From Cohnella phaseoli (GTDB lineage: Bacteria; Bacillota; Bacilli; Paenibacillales; Paenibacillaceae): a DNA stretch of 64,000 bases. Positions 36,711 through 44,918 of this stretch are shown piece after piece. Numbering within the stretch: position 1 is the stretch's first letter; the number at the start of each line of letters is the position of its first letter. A program made the position numbers and the translations under genes. Location of the stretch: assembly GCF_003386235.1 (NCBI RefSeq), contig NZ_QRDZ01000023.1, positions 62,001-126,000 on the forward strand. Direction: 5' to 3'. The notes below the pieces were generated by a model. That model did not search any database. It worked only from the letters and a program-made list of their open reading frames with translations, and was not told the DNA's origin.

Positions 36711-38960
36711 CTATTCGGTTTGGCTTGACTTGGTATGCGCCCGTACCTCGCGATCTTCCGATTCGGTCCACAAGCGCTTGCTCTTCTGGGTTAATCTATA
36801 CTCGTTGGGCGTTAACCCCGTCTTCTTCTTGAAAACGGTGAAAAAATAGCTTTTGGACTGGAAGCCGGACTTCTCGGCAATGTCGGGGATCGCGGATTTC
36901 GTATGGAGCAGCAGTTCCATCGCGAAGCGAAGACGCTCCTCCAAAATAAAGTCTGCAAGCGTGATGCCGTGTACTTCTTTAAACACCGATCTCACGTAGC
37001 TGTAAGAGAGCGACAAATGACTGGCGATCTGCTCTTGGGTAAGCATCGGATCGTTCAAATGGTCTTTGGCGTATTGCGCGATTTCCGAAGCCAATTCGTT
37101 CTTGCGGCCGTTGCCGACCGGTACGTTGATCTTGTCCGAGACCTCTTGAATCAGCTTTTCCAGCCATGTCCGATATTGTTGCAGCGTATCGAAGCTTTCC
37201 AGCAGCAGCAGGATGTTGTGCTCGTTCTGAACGGCTTTTAATTTGCTGAACGCTTTGAACAGGGAGTAAGTGATGAAAATCAATTGCAGCTTCAGCTTCT
37301 CGTGCGTAAGGTTTTGAAGCTGAAGGAACAACCGTTCCAGGCTGGCGGAGACGTCCTCCGTCTTCCCTAGTCGGACCGCGTCGATAATTTTATCAAGTAG
37401 CATCTCCGAAGCCGGAGGAGGGTAGGTTTCCGCGAACAGCCGTAAATCGTCGGGCATGTACACTTTGTCTTCGCCGCTTACGAACTTTAGCATCGTCAGC
37501 TCCATAACGTTGTCGTACAGCTTTCTTAAATCGTCGTCCGCGCGAACGGCCCTGCTGCTGGCCGCCACGTTGGATATTTGCAGCCAAACTTCGATCTGCT
37601 CGCCGACGCGTTCGATCACCGGAATATAATCGAACTCGGTTTCTTCCTGGCGGCCGATCAGCAAGACCAGATGATCGGTGCCGAGATCGACGCTCTCCAT
37701 CTCCCAGCCTTCGTTGCGAATAATTTCCGACGCGATGTTGCCCATTGCGAATTTCAGCAGCTTTCTGGAATAAAAGTTATACCGTTCGCATAAGGCGTGA
37801 TACGATTCCATCCGGATAACGGCAAGGTAGAGATAGGGACATTGCGCAAGCCGGCTTTCGTTATCGATCGTCTCTCGGATCGACCGGCTCCGCTTTCCTT
37901 GGAGAATCCATTGGCGCAAATACTCTTCGCGGATAAGATCCCGGTGAGCGGTTCTCTCGTGATTCATCTTGTCGACGCTGTTAAGCAGAAATTCCACCCT
38001 GTCCCGAATGTAATGGATCTCCCCTCCGGACGAGTATTCGTCGCTCCTCGGCTTGTCGGAATGCTTATCCATTCGTCCTTGAATGAGCTTGTATAGCTTG
38101 GCGATCGGACGATACGTCCTCGTCGCGTTCCACGCCGCGATAAGAACGAGCAGCAGCAGCAAGCCGGAGAAATTCAAGACGATTTTATCGTTAAACAAAT
38201 CGATATGCCCCCGGAGCGTCTGCAGTCGATTGTACGAATGAAACGTCCATTCCTGTGACGACAATGCCGCGGCGTTCGCCTTCCATTCTTCTCCGTGCGG
38301 AAATTCATCGTTCCCGATCACGACAACGCCATTCTCGTCCGTTACGTAATTGATCGTATTGGGCAAATTGTTGGTTAACAATCGCTCGTGCAGCATTTCT
38401 TTGTTCAGCAGGAGCACGAGGTAGCCGTAATAATCGATGCGCGAAGGCGTTGAAGGATAGATAAGCGCAAGATAGGATTCCTTGTCTACCGTATGGTTGA
38501 AATACCGTAAAAACGGTTGGCGATGATTCTTGATATCGAGCAAAATTTGCTGGTCCTCGAACTGGCTGAAGCGAACTTGACCGACTGCGGAGTCCAGAAC
38601 CGATTCCGAGCGAAAATTAATCAGGTAGCTCTTGCGAATGAACGGCTGTGTGGTCAAATAAAGCTTCATGGCGTTGTCGGCCACCTGCTGCGCTTCAATA
38701 TCCTGCTGCTTGGCCATTAGCCAATTCTGGATGCGCTGATCCTCGTAGATGTTGATTCCGAACACTTTGAGATTCGTCAAGAAAAAATCCATATTGTTGG
38801 CGGTTTGAACGACTTTATCTTGATTAAACCGGTTGATCTCGTCGGAAGCGAACTCCGTGAATTGACGAGACAATAGAAGCGTAAACGGAATCATGGCGAT
38901 CGTGATGACGATCAGGATGACCATGACCGATTTGGCGAATCTAAGTCTTGCCGGAAACAT
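36711..38960 (-). CDS. Membrane-bound AraC-family sensor/regulator (YesS-like)
   Basis: 749 residues. An N-terminal helix (about 10-32) and a second around 250-270 enclose an extracytoplasmic sensor domain. A HAMP-like stretch (YRPIAKLYKLIQGRMD) follows, then a cytosolic linker and a C-terminal AraC domain (last 100 residues: QEQIASHLSLSYSYVRSVFK and IAEKSGFQSKSYFFTVFKKK). No kinase or receiver domain is present, so sensing and DNA binding are in one protein. AGGAGG precedes the ATG. It lies between an importer (upstream) and the broken giant secreted gene (34 bp downstream), and is presumably the regulator of both. Confidence 0.92.
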   Translation of the reverse strand: MFPARLRFAKSVMVILIVITIAMIPFTLLLSRQFTEFASDEINRFNQDKVVQTANNMDFFLTNLKVFGINIYEDQRIQNWLMAKQQDIEAQQVADNAMKLYLTTQPFIRKSYLINFRSESVLDSAVGQVRFSQFEDQQILLDIKNHRQPFLRYFNHTVDKESYLALIYPSTPSRIDYYGYLVLLLNKEMLHERLLTNNLPNTINYVTDENGVVVIGNDEFPHGEEWKANAAALSSQEWTFHSYNRLQTLRGHIDLFNDKIVLNFSGLLLLLVLIAAWNATRTYRPIAKLYKLIQGRMDKHSDKPRSDEYSSGGEIHYIRDRVEFLLNSVDKMNHERTAHRDLIREEYLRQWILQGKRSRSIRETIDNESRLAQCPYLYLAVIRMESYHALCERYNFYSRKLLKFAMGNIASEIIRNEGWEMESVDLGTDHLVLLIGRQEETEFDYIPVIERVGEQIEVWLQISNVAASSRAVRADDDLRKLYDNVMELTMLKFVSGEDKVYMPDDLRLFAETYPPPASEMLLDKIIDAVRLGKTEDVSASLERLFLQLQNLTHEKLKLQLIFITYSLFKAFSKLKAVQNEHNILLLLESFDTLQQYRTWLEKLIQEVSDKINVPVGNGRKNELASEIAQYAKDHLNDPMLTQEQIASHLSLSYSYVRSVFKEVHGITLADFILEERLRFAMELLLHTKSAIPDIAEKSGFQSKSYFFTVFKKKTGLTPNEYRLTQKSKRLWTESEDREVRAHTKSSQTE

Positions 38961-39019
38961 GAGAACTCCTCCTTGATCAGGGCTATAGCTCCGGAACGCC
39001 TCCGGCGGGAGAAGGGAAA

Positions 39020-39037
39020 CCCGGCGAAGGCGCCGGG
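39020..39037 (-). terminator. Small GC-rich hairpin after the binding-protein gene
   Basis: CCCGGCG (39020-39026) and CGCCGGG (39031-39037) form a 7-bp stem with a 4-nt loop. On the minus strand it is followed by TTTCCC. It lies between the binding-protein stop and the AraC-type gene and may attenuate read-through. Confidence 0.55.
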
Positions 39038-39055
39038 ATCCCCGTGGAGTGAAGC

Positions 39056-40636
39056 TTACTGCTTGGAAGCCAAGAAATCGTCAATCTGCTTTTGCAGCTC
39101 TTGCTGGATGGCGGCAAGCAAATCTTGCCCCTCTTTGCGAAACTTCTCGAAATAGCCGTCCGGGTCTCCGACCCCGTTAAACAAAATCGAATAATATTTG
39201 GACTGGATCGCGTTGAATTGAGAAATTTCGTTCTTCACGGGCTCGCTGTTAAACGAGAAACCGGTCAGAATATCGGGCGTGAAATTGTTACCGTCTTTAA
39301 TGAAGTCCTTCTTCTTGATCGTTTCCTCTTCGTCCGTATCGGGATACCGCTCGTGCTCCGGGTTCCAAATCATGCTGAACGAAGCCAGCCCATGGGAGTC
39401 CGTCACGAGATCCTTGTATTTGTTGTCCCCGATCGCCTGCCAGGACTTCCCTTCGATACCGTGCTCGATCAGGTCGTAATTGTCTTTCTCATTCGCCCAG
39501 TTCAGAAATTGGATAGCTCTTTCCTTGTTTTTGCTCACGGCCGGCACGCTGATGAAGTTATCCATTTGAAAATTAATCACGTTCTTGCCCGGAGTGAAAT
39601 CCATCAGCACGACGTTCTCAAGCGTTCCGCCGGGCGCGTTCTCCTGTACTTTCGCAGGCTGCCAGTAGTCGTATTTGAAGCTTCTGGTGAGCGTGATCGC
39701 GCTCTTGCCGGAATGGAACTCGCCCTGCCAGTCTTTGATGGACATGACGTCGGGATGGATGATGCCGTCCTCGTACAGCTTCCTGGCGTCCGTAATCCAG
39801 CCCCATATCATCGGATCCTTCTCTTCGAACAGATTGTAGACTTTTCCGTCGTTGTTTTTATAGTAGAGCATCAGACTGTTGCTATTGGCATGAGTAGGGC
39901 GGATCGTACCAATGACGTCGTTTTGTCTGTATGCGGCCCAGGCATAGCCTTTCTCGTCGTCGCTGGAGGCCGGGATGATCGGCATGATATCCTTGAATTC
40001 CCTTTTCACCGCATAGGCGTACTCAAGCAACTCTTCATACGTGGTAATAGGCGGAAGCGATAATTGCTCTCTTAAATCTTTGCGAATTAGATAGGAATGG
40101 CCTTGGACCATGAATATTCCAAGCGGTACGCCCATGATCTTGCCGTCGAATTTGTTGGCGTCCCACATTTGCTGCGGTCTCGTGCTCTTTAAGGTCGGGC
40201 CGAACCGCTCGATGAGCTCGTCCAGCGGTTCGTAATATCCGGCGGAGACCATCTGGTTCATGTGCAGCCAAGGCGCGTCGTAGATCAGATCGTAGTTTTC
40301 GCCCGCCGCCAAGGTAACCTGCGTTTTCGTGGACAAATCGGACCAAGGGACGTACGTAATATCGATTTTCACGTTTAGCGTGTCCGCGAGCCGTCGTTCG
40401 ATTTCCTCCTTCACCTCGTCGTAATCGCTTGGCTTTTCGCCGGGCAGCATAATTTTGAGCGTTACGAGGTCAAGTCTTTCGGATTTCTGTTCGCTTACCG
40501 CGGCGCTCTCGGGAGACCGTGAAGCATCCGCTTCGGATTGTTGGGCGTCGGTTGGCTTCGTCGACGAGCACCCGCTCAGAATAACTAGGATCAAGACGAG
40601 CGCAAGACTGATGGATATCGTTTTTTTGTGTCGCAT
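39056..40636 (-). CDS. Sugar-binding lipoprotein (YtcQ/LipO type)
   Basis: 526 residues. The signal peptide ends at lipobox LSGC (Cys23), followed by a Ser/Ala/Glu linker. The long form of solute-binding protein found with LplB/YtcP permeases is indicated by LKIMLPGEKPSDYDEVKEEI, LAAGENYDLIYDAPW, and the C-terminal KKQIDDFLASKQ-type tail. GGGAGG lies 7 nt before the ATG at 40636. Last importer gene of the operon 42555-39056. Ligand unknown; likely an oligosaccharide. Confidence 0.93.
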   Translation of the reverse strand: MRHKKTISISLALVLILVILSGCSSTKPTDAQQSEADASRSPESAAVSEQKSERLDLVTLKIMLPGEKPSDYDEVKEEIERRLADTLNVKIDITYVPWSDLSTKTQVTLAAGENYDLIYDAPWLHMNQMVSAGYYEPLDELIERFGPTLKSTRPQQMWDANKFDGKIMGVPLGIFMVQGHSYLIRKDLREQLSLPPITTYEELLEYAYAVKREFKDIMPIIPASSDDEKGYAWAAYRQNDVIGTIRPTHANSNSLMLYYKNNDGKVYNLFEEKDPMIWGWITDARKLYEDGIIHPDVMSIKDWQGEFHSGKSAITLTRSFKYDYWQPAKVQENAPGGTLENVVLMDFTPGKNVINFQMDNFISVPAVSKNKERAIQFLNWANEKDNYDLIEHGIEGKSWQAIGDNKYKDLVTDSHGLASFSMIWNPEHERYPDTDEEETIKKKDFIKDGNNFTPDILTGFSFNSEPVKNEISQFNAIQSKYYSILFNGVGDPDGYFEKFRKEGQDLLAAIQQELQKQIDDFLASKQ

Positions 40637-40711
40637 GTTGCATCCTCCCTTTTTCATTGTATATGTTAAATGTCCCCTTGCACTAGGCAAGTTCGCATGG
40701 AGACCGCGGCC

Positions 40712-41605
40712 CTATCCCTTCACGGCTCCGATCGTCAACCCTTGCACGAAATGCCTCTGCACGTACGGATAGAGCAAGACGATCGGTCCGATCGTCAAGC
40801 AGACCGTGGCCAGCTTGACGCCCTCCGTCGGGGGCTGGGAAACGTAGGCGGTGCCGCCGCCGACATAACTTGCCGCGCTGACGCTGGACATCAGTTGGCG
40901 AATCATCATCTGAAGGGAATGAAGATCGCGATCGTCGATGAAGAGCAGGGAAAGCCACCAATCGTTCCAAAATTGCAGCGCGTAGAACAAGCCGACGGTA
41001 GCCAGCGCAGGAGTGGATATCGGCCATACGATCCGGAAAAAAATGCGGAAATCCCCGACGCCGTCCACAGTTGCCGATTCGTAAATTTCATAAGGGAGAT
41101 TCCGAAAAAAAGCTACCAGAATGAAGGCATAGAAAGGATTCAGCAGGTAAGGCAGAATCATCGCCCAGATCGAATCCTTCAAATGAAGCCAGCTGACCAT
41201 CAGCATATAGAAACCGACGAGCCCGGCTCCAAAAATCATCGTGAAATAAGTCAGAAACGACAGCACGTTCCGGTACTTGACCCTTCTATGCGACAGAACG
41301 TAAGCATAGGTGGATGTTAGCAGCAAGGCGGAAGCCGTGCCGACGACCGTCACGAAGACGGTCACTCCGTAGCTCTTCGCCACCTGCTTCCCGGCAAGAA
41401 CGAACCGGTAAGCGTCCAGGTGGAAGGAATCGATCCATAGCTTGTATCCTTCCGTCTGCAGGACGGATTCCTCCGCGAACGAATTCAGGAAGACGAGCCA
41501 GAACGGAATCAAGCAGGCGAGCGCGAACGCGATAATGATCGCGTAAACCGCGATAGCAAGCAGCCGGTCCCCCGTCGTTGGTTTGGTTTTAAGCGCAGCG
41601 GTCAT
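40712..41605 (-). CDS. Carbohydrate ABC transporter permease (YtcP type)
   Basis: About 297 residues, six predicted helices, ending in the family-typical FVQGLTIGAVKG. The EAA loop is EIYESATVDGVGDFRIFFRI followed by WPISTPALATVG. Two ATGs are possible: 41605, with GGAAGGG 9 nt upstream, and 41614, too close to it. It works with the permease upstream; no ATPase gene is nearby. Confidence 0.92.
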   Translation of the reverse strand: MTAALKTKPTTGDRLLAIAVYAIIIAFALACLIPFWLVFLNSFAEESVLQTEGYKLWIDSFHLDAYRFVLAGKQVAKSYGVTVFVTVVGTASALLLTSTYAYVLSHRRVKYRNVLSFLTYFTMIFGAGLVGFYMLMVSWLHLKDSIWAMILPYLLNPFYAFILVAFFRNLPYEIYESATVDGVGDFRIFFRIVWPISTPALATVGLFYALQFWNDWWLSLLFIDDRDLHSLQMMIRQLMSSVSAASYVGGGTAYVSQPPTEGVKLATVCLTIGPIVLLYPYVQRHFVQGLTIGAVKG

Positions 41606-41643
41606 GTAGAACATTCCCTTCCAATCGGGGCCTCTAGGCGGAT

Positions 41644-42555
41644 TTAATATAAAGTGGCATCGCGGTCCACTTTCCTGGCGAGCCAGTTAAATAGCAGGAT
41701 GGCGCACAGACCGAGAAAAGATTGATAAAGCACGATGGCGGACGACATGCTGAAATCTCCCAATTGTCGCAACGCCCGATAGGAATAAGTATCGATAACG
41801 TCCGTCGTCGGATAGAGCATTCCGTTGTCCCCGATAATTCCGTAAATCATGCCGAAATCCCCGTAGAAAATTCTGCCGATCCCGAGCAGCGCCAGTACGA
41901 TCACGACGGAACGGAGCTGAGGAATCGTAATGTGGAGGATCTGCCGGTACCGGGAAGCGCCGTCGATCGTGGCGCTCTCATAGATTTCCGAGGAAATACC
42001 CGTAATCGCGGCCAGAAAGATGATGGAGTAGTACCCGGAAAATTTCCATACGTAGATCAGCGTCAGAAGAAGCGGCCATATTCCGGGAGTCTGGTACCAA
42101 TTGACCGGATCCGCCTTCACCGCCTCCAACGCCCGGTTCAGAACGCCGTCGGTATGGAACATCGCATACGTCATGAAACTCACGACCAACCATGAAATAA
42201 AGTAGGGAAGAAAAATGAAAGATTGGGAGACCGTCTTGATTGCGGCTCGCCGGATTTCGTTTAACAGCAGCGCCACGAGCAAAGCGAATCCCAATCCGAA
42301 GACAAGAAATAGCAGATTGAGATAGATCGTGTTGAAGGTAACGAGCTTCCAATCCTCTCCCCCGAAAAAAAACTTGAAATTAGTGAAACCGACCCACTTG
42401 CTCCCCCAGATTCCATCCCTGAGCTTGTAGTCCTTAAAAGCCAGAAGATGTCCGAATAACGGCAAATAGGCAAAAACGAACAAAAAAATCATGCCCGGCA
42501 AACCGAGCGCGTACAAAGAACGATTCGTCCTCAATTCTTTGATCAAGCCGTGCAT
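41644..42555 (-). CDS. Carbohydrate ABC transporter permease (LplB/YteP type)
   Basis: 303 residues, six predicted helices. Family landmarks are PGMIFLFVFAYLPLFG, the EAA loop EIYESATIDGASRYRQILHI and the terminal FNWLARKVDRDATLY. AGGAG lies 7 nt before the ATG at 42555. First gene of the importer operon. The upstream 200 bp hold a possible regulator box and -10, and beyond it a terminator of the neighbouring remnant. Confidence 0.92.
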   Translation of the reverse strand: MHGLIKELRTNRSLYALGLPGMIFLFVFAYLPLFGHLLAFKDYKLRDGIWGSKWVGFTNFKFFFGGEDWKLVTFNTIYLNLLFLVFGLGFALLVALLLNEIRRAAIKTVSQSFIFLPYFISWLVVSFMTYAMFHTDGVLNRALEAVKADPVNWYQTPGIWPLLLTLIYVWKFSGYYSIIFLAAITGISSEIYESATIDGASRYRQILHITIPQLRSVVIVLALLGIGRIFYGDFGMIYGIIGDNGMLYPTTDVIDTYSYRALRQLGDFSMSSAIVLYQSFLGLCAILLFNWLARKVDRDATLY

Positions 42556-42619
42556 CTCGCTGCTCCTTTCCCGCGTCGGCATCGCTAATCGGTTTCCCCG
42601 CCGGCCGCTCTTGATCTTA

Positions 42620-42681
42620 ACGGTAGACGATGCCGAATCCCGCGTATAGTTCTCGATCTGCTAAAACGGTTGGATTTTTAA
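42620..42681 (-). promoter_or_regulatory. Weak relative of the AAAAAAGTCC promoter architecture
   Basis: On the minus strand TTAAAAATCC (42672-42681) is placed exactly as far from a poor -10 (TACCGT, 42620-42625) as in the three better cases at 47.5, 51.4 and 57.7 kb. The similarity of both elements is limited, so this may be chance. Confidence 0.25.
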
Positions 42682-42756
42682 CTATCGGTACGCAATCGAA
42701 CCGGATTCTCGGGATTTGCGCCTTGGAGATGATGCACGTGTCAGGCGTATTCGCAA

Positions 42757-42789
42757 AAACGAGCCTGCCCTCAAGGGCGCGGCTCGTTT
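42757..42789 (-). terminator. Rho-independent terminator of the Uma2 remnant
   Basis: AAACGAGCC (42757-42765) pairs with GGCTCGTTT (42781-42789), and an inner GCCC/GGGC stem closes a short loop. On the minus strand the stem is followed by a run of T, so it terminates transcription coming from the Uma2 remnant at 42858-43186. Confidence 0.85.
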
Positions 42790-42857
42790 ATTCGAATAAC
42801 GTGTGGTGGGACAAGAGGGAGTTGTGGGTATTGGAGGGCTGCGCGAATATTTTCGGT

Positions 42858-43186
42858 TCAACGCAAATTCGCGAACACGCGCTTCATATCGATATCGATG
42901 CAGGAGAACAAGGGAGAAGCCACTTTGCTCGGAGCATGAGCATCATACGTTTCTACGAGCTGCAGCTTGCCGCCTGCATCGAGAATAAACTGGCCCAACG
43001 TCAGATGAACCGGATCGACGATCCAGTATTCCTTCAGCCCGAAGCGCTCGTATTGGCGCTTTTTTCTTATTTTGTCGTTGTGGCTGGTAGAGGGAGATAA
43101 AATTTCGACGACCAGATCGGGAATACCTTCGATCCGTTTTGCCGCTCCTGCTTCTTTAACTTATCCTCTTTGCGTTTGTTCGACAT
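42858..43186 (-). pseudogene. Uma2-family (DUF820) endonuclease-like remnant with internal deletion
   Basis: The 3' part encodes a clear Uma2 C-terminus of about 90 residues: RIEGIPDLVVEILSPST, then SHNDKIRKKRQYERFG and EYWIVDP, ending at 42858. These hold part of the PD-(D/E)XK-like core. Its frame meets a TAA just upstream. The ATG at 43186 (GGGGG 4 nt upstream) encodes MSNKRKEDKLKKQE in another frame, a plausible Uma2 N-terminus, but it joins the C-terminal part out of frame and about 90 expected middle residues are missing. The simplest reading is a deletion plus frameshift of a formerly intact gene. Uma2 genes are common, often degraded, in such genomes. A strong terminator follows. Confidence 0.75.
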
Positions 43187-43360
43187 CGTTCCCCCGCCTT
43201 TACCGAATCTTGTTTCCAGTTTATCATGATCTCGCGCCCCGGCAAATGACAACGAAATGATCATTTGAGACACATATACGATTTGCCTGAGCATTTTCTT
43301 CTTGCTAATAACCCCCTAATATTAAACTCATAAAAGGCCAAGAGAAAGGAGATGGATCGG

Positions 43361-44164
43361 ATGAGCGAGGATTTGCGGTTGACGGATGAATCGATCGAAC
43401 AAACGATAGCCGGATCGGTCGTCTACCCGCCGGGCGGAACGTACGGACCGCTTCGCTATCGGGAGATCCAGCTGGTTCTTCTGCACTCGGGGTCGATGGA
43501 GGTGGAGGTCGACGGCGCTGCGTACAAGGTGCATCCGGGACAGCTCTTGCTGCTGCTGCCGGAAGAAAACGTCTATATCGCGTTCGACAGGTCGGGAAAG
43601 TCACGGCATCGCTGGATCACATTGAGTTTGAGAGAGTACGAAGCCGATTTGCAGCATCAATTACACGCCATGCCCCGCACCATTCCGATCTCGGAGCCGA
43701 TGAATCGGCTTGTCGATCTATCGGTGATGCAGCGGCAAACGGATCTACCCGAATACCGCAGCGTGGCGAACGCGCTTGGGCTTGCGGCCATTCGGCTGTA
43801 CGCGGCGGAGAGCGCGCGCAATGATGCGCTTATCGCCAATCCCGTCATTGGGAAGGTCAAATCGTTTATCCACGAACACTACGCCATCCCTTTATCTATG
43901 AAGGAAATCGCCGATCACGCCAACGTCTCGGCCAGCCATCTCGTGCGACTCTTCAAGCAAGCCGAACAAACGACGCCCATTCAGTATTTATGGGATTACC
44001 GCGTGGAGCATAGCCTCGTCTTGTTGCGTACGACCGGTCTGTCCGTCGGAGAGATCGCCGAGCAGTGCGGCTTCAAGTCGAGATACCACTACTCCAGATC
44101 GGTGAAACGCTATACCGGAAAATCCGCCAGCGAGATCAGAGCGTTGCATTGGCAATCGCGATAA
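43361..44164 (+). CDS. AraC-family transcriptional regulator with cupin domain
   Basis: 267 residues. The cupin-like part has REIQLVLLHSGSMEVEVDG and PGQLLLLLPEE. The AraC domain has SMKEIADHANVSASHLVRLF and the second helix IAEQCGFKSRYHYSRSVKRY. I chose the ATG at 43361, 9 nt after GGAG; an in-frame ATG at 43352 touches the ribosome site. It lies 13 bp upstream of a phytanoyl-CoA-dioxygenase-like gene, with which it forms an operon. Confidence 0.9.
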   Translation: MSEDLRLTDESIEQTIAGSVVYPPGGTYGPLRYREIQLVLLHSGSMEVEVDGAAYKVHPGQLLLLLPEENVYIAFDRSGKSRHRWITLSLREYEADLQHQLHAMPRTIPISEPMNRLVDLSVMQRQTDLPEYRSVANALGLAAIRLYAAESARNDALIANPVIGKVKSFIHEHYAIPLSMKEIADHANVSASHLVRLFKQAEQTTPIQYLWDYRVEHSLVLLRTTGLSVGEIAEQCGFKSRYHYSRSVKRYTGKSASEIRALHWQSR

Positions 44165-44177
44165 GGAGGAACGAAAT

Positions 44178-44843
44178 ATGACTGCAGCCTTCAAAGAAGA
44201 ATTCGAGAATCAGGGTTACGTAATTCTGAAGGGGCTCTACACGACTGAGGAAGCCCATCGCTTGAAAGAGGAAGCAGCGGCGATTCTAGCGAGACACGAC
44301 GTTCATCAATCGGGCGTGTTCCTTGGGCTGACCGCCGAAAGTCCGCTGTTCAAGGAAGCGGCGAGAACGCCCCGATTGGCGCAAGCGTTAAAAGAGATCG
44401 TCGGGGATTCGGTCGTGTTCTTGAGCGACAAGCTGGTCTTCAAAAACGCCAGCACCGATTTCGGATCGCCTTGGCACCAGGACTATTCGTATTGGCGCGG
44501 CAGCCACAAGCTCTCGGTCTGGATCGCGCTCGACGACGCCAATCCGGCGAACGGCTGTTTAAGGATCGTTCCCGGTTCGCATTTGTCGACTGCCAGCCAT
44601 GACGGCCAAGTAACGGACGATCTGGGATTCGTGCATCGTCTGGACGAGAAAGACATCGATCCGTCGCAAATTGTGGATTTGCCGGCCTCCAAGGGTGACG
44701 CCATCGTGTTCCACGATCTGCTGCTCCATGCCTCCTACCCGAATACGTCGGGCGCCGATCGCTGGGCTTTGATCTCCACCTACAAAGACGGAACACAGCC
44801 GGACCCCGATTATTCGTGGGCGAAAGCCGCCTTCGCTTTGTGA
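44178..44843 (+). CDS. Phytanoyl-CoA dioxygenase (PhyH)-like Fe(II)/2-oxoglutarate oxygenase
   Basis: 221 residues, compact member of the PhyH family. The iron-binding facial triad is visible: His and Asp in SPWHQDYSYW and the distal His in LLLHASYPN. An Arg in the following DRWAL segment would bind 2-oxoglutarate. Substrate is unknown; bacterial PhyH proteins hydroxylate many small molecules. AAGGAGG lies 8-9 nt before the ATG. It is in an operon with an AraC regulator and ends before a convergent terminator. Confidence 0.9.
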   Translation: MTAAFKEEFENQGYVILKGLYTTEEAHRLKEEAAAILARHDVHQSGVFLGLTAESPLFKEAARTPRLAQALKEIVGDSVVFLSDKLVFKNASTDFGSPWHQDYSYWRGSHKLSVWIALDDANPANGCLRIVPGSHLSTASHDGQVTDDLGFVHRLDEKDIDPSQIVDLPASKGDAIVFHDLLLHASYPNTSGADRWALISTYKDGTQPDPDYSWAKAAFAL

Positions 44844-44870
44844 GTCCCTAATCCGCGATCGATAAGATGA

Positions 44871-44914
44871 AAACACCGCCAGCCCTCCCGAAACGGGATG
44901 CGGCGGCGGTGTTT
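44871..44914. terminator. Bidirectional terminator between convergent genes
   Basis: AAACACCGCC (44871-44880) pairs with GGCGGTGTTT (44905-44914), a perfect 10-bp stem with an inner CCCG/CGGG pair. A-rich and T-rich ends on each side let it work for both the PhyH gene and the secreted protein gene ending at 44919. Confidence 0.85.
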
Positions 44915-44918
44915 GACA

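Noticed and set aside
42630..43100. 156-codon plus-strand open frame
   Set aside because: It lies opposite the Uma2 C-terminal remnant and its terminator; the conserved protein signal is on the minus strand.
43067..43294. 75-codon minus-strand open frame as an intact small gene
   Set aside because: Its first residues fit a Uma2 N-terminus, but the rest is an out-of-frame reading of the Uma2 C-terminal part; better explained as part of the pseudogene.
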